A DNA stretch of 8,622 nt from assembly GCA_009923895.1 (NCBI GenBank), contig RFSP01000071.1:1-8622 (forward strand). The letters are read 5' to 3'. Under the pieces are notes generated by a model that was not told the origin of the DNA, did no database searches, and was given only the letters and a program-made list of their open reading frames with translations. Of this stretch, positions 5,771 to 8,622 are shown piece after piece. This DNA is from Betaproteobacteria bacterium. Its GTDB lineage: Bacteria; Pseudomonadota; Gammaproteobacteria; Burkholderiales; Burkholderiaceae_C. Each line of letters opens with the position of its first letter. The first letter of the stretch is position 1. The translations under genes and the position numbers were made by a program.

Positions 5771-7261
5771 ATGACAACGGATACCCAGGCCCCTGCCACG
5801 ACCGATGCCACGACCCGCCAGCGAGAGGCGGTCGACAAGTTGCTGGCCCGCCCTGCAGCCCGCAGCGAAGGCACCATCACATTCAGCGGCGTCCGTCACG
5901 ACTACACCGTCACAGCGTCTTTCATGCCGGTCACTGCCGGCGGTCTGGCCGATGGGGGTGCGCCTGCCGAGGCCGCGGTGCTGACCACGGCCTATTTGAA
6001 AAAAGGGGTGACCCCTGGCGAGAGACCTTTGTGTTTTGCTTTCAATGGGGGGCCTGGGTCGGCGTCCATTTGGTTGCACTTGGGGGCTTTGAGCCCCAAA
6101 CAGGTGGTCATCGGTGACGACGGTCACGCGCCAGCGCCTCCCTATGCGGTCGTGGACAACCCGCAGTCCTGGTTTGAACATTTCGATCTCGTCTTTATCG
6201 ATCCACCGCACACAGGCTGGAGCCTGGCGGCCAGCGACGATGCGCGCAAAAAAATGCTCTCGGTCGATGGCGATGTGGATGCGTTGGTGGAGGTGATGCG
6301 GGTGTGGCTGACCCGGCACCAGCGCTGGGGCTCGCCCTTGTATTTGGCCGGTGAGAGCTATGGCACCACGCGGGGCGCCGCTCTGGCCGACAAGCTCCTC
6401 GGCGCGGGGGTGTCATTGGCCGGCTTGATCCTGGTGTCGTGCGCCATGGACTTGCAAACCATTGTGTTTGCCCACGGCAATGACCTGCCCTATGCGCTGT
6501 TCTTGCCCGCGTTTGCCAACACGGCGCAGTACCACGGTTTGCTCAAGGGCTCGATCGCGAAGTCGTCCGATGCTGCGCGTGCAGCCGCCGAAGAATTTGC
6601 CAATGGCGACTATTTGAAAGCCTTGCATGCGGGCGCGCGATTGGACTCGCGTGAACGCACGCGCGTGGCACGTCGTGTGGCGGAATTCACCGGGCTGTCT
6701 GCGGATTTGGTGGATCAGCACAACCTTCGCATCAGCGACCAGATTTATTTCTTTGAAGCCATGCGCTCGCAAGGCCGCATCGTGGGCCGATTGGAGTCAC
6801 GGGTGACCGGCCCCATGGGGGCCAACCGCAGTCGCGATTGGGAATTCGACCCCGGCATCGACGCCATTGCGGGTCCGTACGGCATGGCCGCGCAAGCCTA
6901 TTTCGGACAGACCTTGGGCCTGGACCTGGAGCACCGTTACCAAGCGCTGAATGGTGACGTCAACAAGGGCTGGAATTGGAACCGTGGCGAGGCCAAGGGC
7001 AATGGCTACACCAGCACCACGCCGGACCTGGCCCGCGCCATGCGACGCAGCCCGCACCTCAAGGTGCTGGTGGCCAGCGGCCGGTATGACCTGGGCACGC
7101 CCTACAGCGCCACCGATTGGTCATTGGCGCAATTGGACATTCCTGGTGATGTCCGCTCGCGTTTGACCCATCGGTACTACGACGCCGGCCACATGATGTA
7201 TACGCGTAGTGCAGACCTGCGACAACTCAAGGCCGATCTGGCCGAGTGGTTGAAGACTTGA
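5771..7261 (+). CDS. S10-family serine carboxypeptidase-like peptidase
   Basis: This 496-residue alpha/beta hydrolase belongs to peptidase family S10, which removes C-terminal residues from peptides, often at acid pH. The oxyanion region is NGGPGSASIWLHLG (92-105), the nucleophile is S196 in GESYGTTRG, the acid is D440 in ASGRYDLGTPYS, and the base is H474 in YYDAGHMMYT. The triad is therefore complete and the length is normal. The N-terminus (MTTDTQAPATTDATTRQREA) is polar with no hydrophobic core, so I see no Sec or lipoprotein signal although most characterised S10 enzymes are exported or vacuolar. A better upstream start is not available because AGGAGA sits eight bases before this ATG and overlaps the previous stop. 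A role in peptide salvage alongside the upstream dehydratase is inferred; some S10-like proteins are acyltransferases instead. Confidence 0.9.
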   Translation: MTTDTQAPATTDATTRQREAVDKLLARPAARSEGTITFSGVRHDYTVTASFMPVTAGGLADGGAPAEAAVLTTAYLKKGVTPGERPLCFAFNGGPGSASIWLHLGALSPKQVVIGDDGHAPAPPYAVVDNPQSWFEHFDLVFIDPPHTGWSLAASDDARKKMLSVDGDVDALVEVMRVWLTRHQRWGSPLYLAGESYGTTRGAALADKLLGAGVSLAGLILVSCAMDLQTIVFAHGNDLPYALFLPAFANTAQYHGLLKGSIAKSSDAARAAAEEFANGDYLKALHAGARLDSRERTRVARRVAEFTGLSADLVDQHNLRISDQIYFFEAMRSQGRIVGRLESRVTGPMGANRSRDWEFDPGIDAIAGPYGMAAQAYFGQTLGLDLEHRYQALNGDVNKGWNWNRGEAKGNGYTSTTPDLARAMRRSPHLKVLVASGRYDLGTPYSATDWSLAQLDIPGDVRSRLTHRYYDAGHMMYTRSADLRQLKADLAEWLKT

Positions 7262-7284
7262 ATCGTTCCAGGAGTGATTGAAGA

Positions 7285-7316
7285 ATCCCGCGGCGCATTC
7301 ACGCGTTAAGCGGGGT
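7285..7316. terminator. Weak convergent hairpin between the S10 gene and the SDR gene
   Basis: ATCCCGC (7285-7291) pairs with GCGGGGT (7310-7316), giving seven pairs with one G-T and an 18-base loop that can form a small inner GCG/CGC stem. It lies where the two convergent operons meet and overlaps the end of the SDR gene. No clear T-run follows on either strand, so a terminator role is doubtful. The gene-free gap itself is only 44 bases. Confidence 0.25.
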
Positions 7317-8088
7317 CTCTCACGTCGGCGATGACGCGGCTGCCAAAGTCAGCTCGCTCAAGGTAGGCCACGATCTTGGCGCCGGCCACTTGCGGGCTGT
7401 CGAGGCGGCCTTCACTTTTAAAGCTCGCAAAACGTGCGCCCTCGGGAAACTTGCCGCGATCGGCGCCTCGCAGTTGCACCTGCATGTCGGTGTCGATGAT
7501 GCCTGGGGCCAAAGACACAATCTGGGCACCTCGGGGCTTTTGTGCCTCCTCCAGGGCCAGCGCCCGGCTGTAGTGGTCCATGCCGGCTTTGACGGCGCAA
7601 TACACCACGCTGCCTGCCATGGCGTTGCGCCCCAGCCCCGACGAGATGCTCAACACCTTGCGAGGACCGTCAAAGCCCTCGCTGGCTTTCAAAAACGCTG
7701 CCGTCAAGACCAAGGGCGCTTCCAGGCTGGCGCGTGTCGCCGCACTGATCGCCGCAGGGTCCGCGTCGCTCAAAGGGCCGGGCTCGACCAACAAGGCGGC
7801 GTTGTGGATCAAGTTGAGGGCAGAAAAGCTGCCTGGAGAGCAGGCCGCCAACCACGCCTGCAAACACGCCGCGACGGGCACGGGGTCGGTCAAATCCACC
7901 GACCACTGCACCAGCTGCGAGGCATCTGTGCCCACCAGCGACGGGTTGGGCTTGCGCTGCAGCGTCAAGAGCCGATGGCCTTTGGCCAGCAGCACCTGGG
8001 CCACGCCCAGCCCCAGACCGCGGGAGGCGCCAGTGAGGATGGTCAATGGGGGAGCTGCGGGCGAGTGGGAGTGAGAAGCGGAGTTCAT
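7306..8088 (-). CDS. Short-chain dehydrogenase/reductase (SDR family)
   Basis: This is a classical SDR oxidoreductase of 260 residues. The Rossmann dinucleotide loop is TGASRGLG (19-26), and R45-K46 after the second beta strand suggest NADP(H). The structural motif is HNAA (95-98), a variant of NNAG. The active site is S149/S150 with Y163 and K167 (YCAVK), followed by PGIIDTDM (195-202). The overall style recalls the YueD/sepiapterin-reductase branch, but the substrate cannot be named. I chose ATG 8088; an in-frame TTG at 8094 would add two residues and neither start has a strong ribosome site. It begins 30 bases after the end of rluA on the same strand and is probably co-transcribed with it. 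Confidence 0.9.
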   Translation of the reverse strand: MNSASHSHSPAAPPLTILTGASRGLGLGVAQVLLAKGHRLLTLQRKPNPSLVGTDASQLVQWSVDLTDPVPVAACLQAWLAACSPGSFSALNLIHNAALLVEPGPLSDADPAAISAATRASLEAPLVLTAAFLKASEGFDGPRKVLSISSGLGRNAMAGSVVYCAVKAGMDHYSRALALEEAQKPRGAQIVSLAPGIIDTDMQVQLRGADRGKFPEGARFASFKSEGRLDSPQVAGAKIVAYLERADFGSRVIADVRDPA

Positions 8089-8118
8089 TGGCAAAGCATA
8101 CCCGCTCAGCGCCGCAAT

Positions 8119-8622
8119 TCAGAACGGGACCTCGCACTCGAAGGCCATGGGGGCGCCATGGGCGGGATGCGGGAACGCCACAGCGCTGGCGTGCAGGCAC
8201 AGCCGGGGGTACATCGCGCGCACATCCTCAGGCGCATAGAGCGGATCGCCCAAGATGGGATGACCGATGGCCGCCAGGTGCACCCTGAGCTGATGGGACC
8301 GCCCGGTGATGGGCTCGAGCTCTAGTCGGCATGTCGACCCCTGTGAGGCCAAGAGGCGCCAGTGGGTGACCGAAGGCTTGCCATGAATCGGATCCACGAT
8401 CTGTCGTGGCCGATTCGGCCAGTCAACGATCAGTGGCAGATCGACCGTGCCTGTCTGCATCGATGGTGTCCCAGCCGCCAGCGCGACATAGCGCTTTTGC
8501 ACTTGGCGCTGTTCAAAGGCTCGACTGAGCGTGCGTTGCGCGTCGGCTCCGCGAGCAAAGATGAGCAACCCCGAAGTGTCCATGTCCAGGCGATGCACCA
8601 CGCGCGCATCGGGCCACTGCGC
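8119..8622 (-). CDS. rluA: Pseudouridine synthase RluA, C-terminal part
   Basis: This is the last 167 codons of an RluA-family enzyme that isomerises uridine to pseudouridine in RNA; its 5' end lies beyond the right edge. The fragment starts AQWPDARVVHRLDMDTSG, holding the catalytic aspartate in HRLDMDTSG. DLPLIVDWPNRPRQ, the conserved EPITGRSHQLRVHLAAIGHP run (catalytic-domain signature) and GDPLYAPEDVRAMYPRLCLHA follow. Agreement with E. coli RluA across these runs, including the DWPNRP and RAMxPRL segments and the end near F-stop, favours the dual 23S rRNA U746/tRNA U32 enzyme over RluC or RluD. Any upstream domain cannot be judged. It is followed after 30 bases by the SDR gene. Confidence 0.9.
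   Translation of the reverse strand, partial: AQWPDARVVHRLDMDTSGLLIFARGADAQRTLSRAFEQRQVQKRYVALAAGTPSMQTGTVDLPLIVDWPNRPRQIVDPIHGKPSVTHWRLLASQGSTCRLELEPITGRSHQLRVHLAAIGHPILGDPLYAPEDVRAMYPRLCLHASAVAFPHPAHGAPMAFECEVPF

Noticed and set aside
7390..8325. A 311-codon plus-strand frame across the SDR and rluA genes
   Set aside because: Both minus-strand genes have intact catalytic motifs, and this frame crosses their boundary with no recognisable domain.

Overview
The window reads as GC-rich chromosomal DNA of a betaproteobacterium, most likely order Burkholderiales and perhaps family Comamonadaceae. This rests on codon use, protein style and gene content, not on a marker gene. Coding is dense and base composition looks even. 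I see no mobile element, tRNA, rRNA or CRISPR array.

Left part, plus strand (1-1633): the end of a sugar/nucleoside-type ABC permease is followed by a BMP-family (PnrA-like) lipoprotein that binds the substrate. A strong intrinsic terminator closes this transport block. The remaining transporter genes presumably lie before base 1.

Middle, plus strand (1649-7261): five tightly packed genes look like one operon. They encode a Rieske-type non-heme iron oxygenase, an adenine-deaminase-type amidohydrolase, a stand-alone MetE-like (MesD-like) methyltransferase, a fold-type-II PLP threonine/serine dehydratase-like enzyme, and an S10 serine peptidase with no visible export signal. Spacing is short throughout: 34, 27, a 4-base overlap, and 12 bases.

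Right part, minus strand (7306-8622): a short-chain dehydrogenase/reductase lies 30 bases downstream of rluA, the pseudouridine synthase, which runs off the right edge. This pair converges on the middle operon.

How they may work together (inference): the BMP transporter would import a nucleoside or purine-like compound and the deaminase would convert adenine to hypoxanthine. The Rieske oxygenase is the open question. Its position suggests oxidation of a purine or purine derivative, for example N-dealkylation before deamination. The MetE-like enzyme links the block to methionine and one-carbon metabolism. The dehydratase and peptidase fit amino-acid and peptide salvage, so the operon as a whole looks like nitrogen or nutrient scavenging. 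No regulator is encoded in the window.
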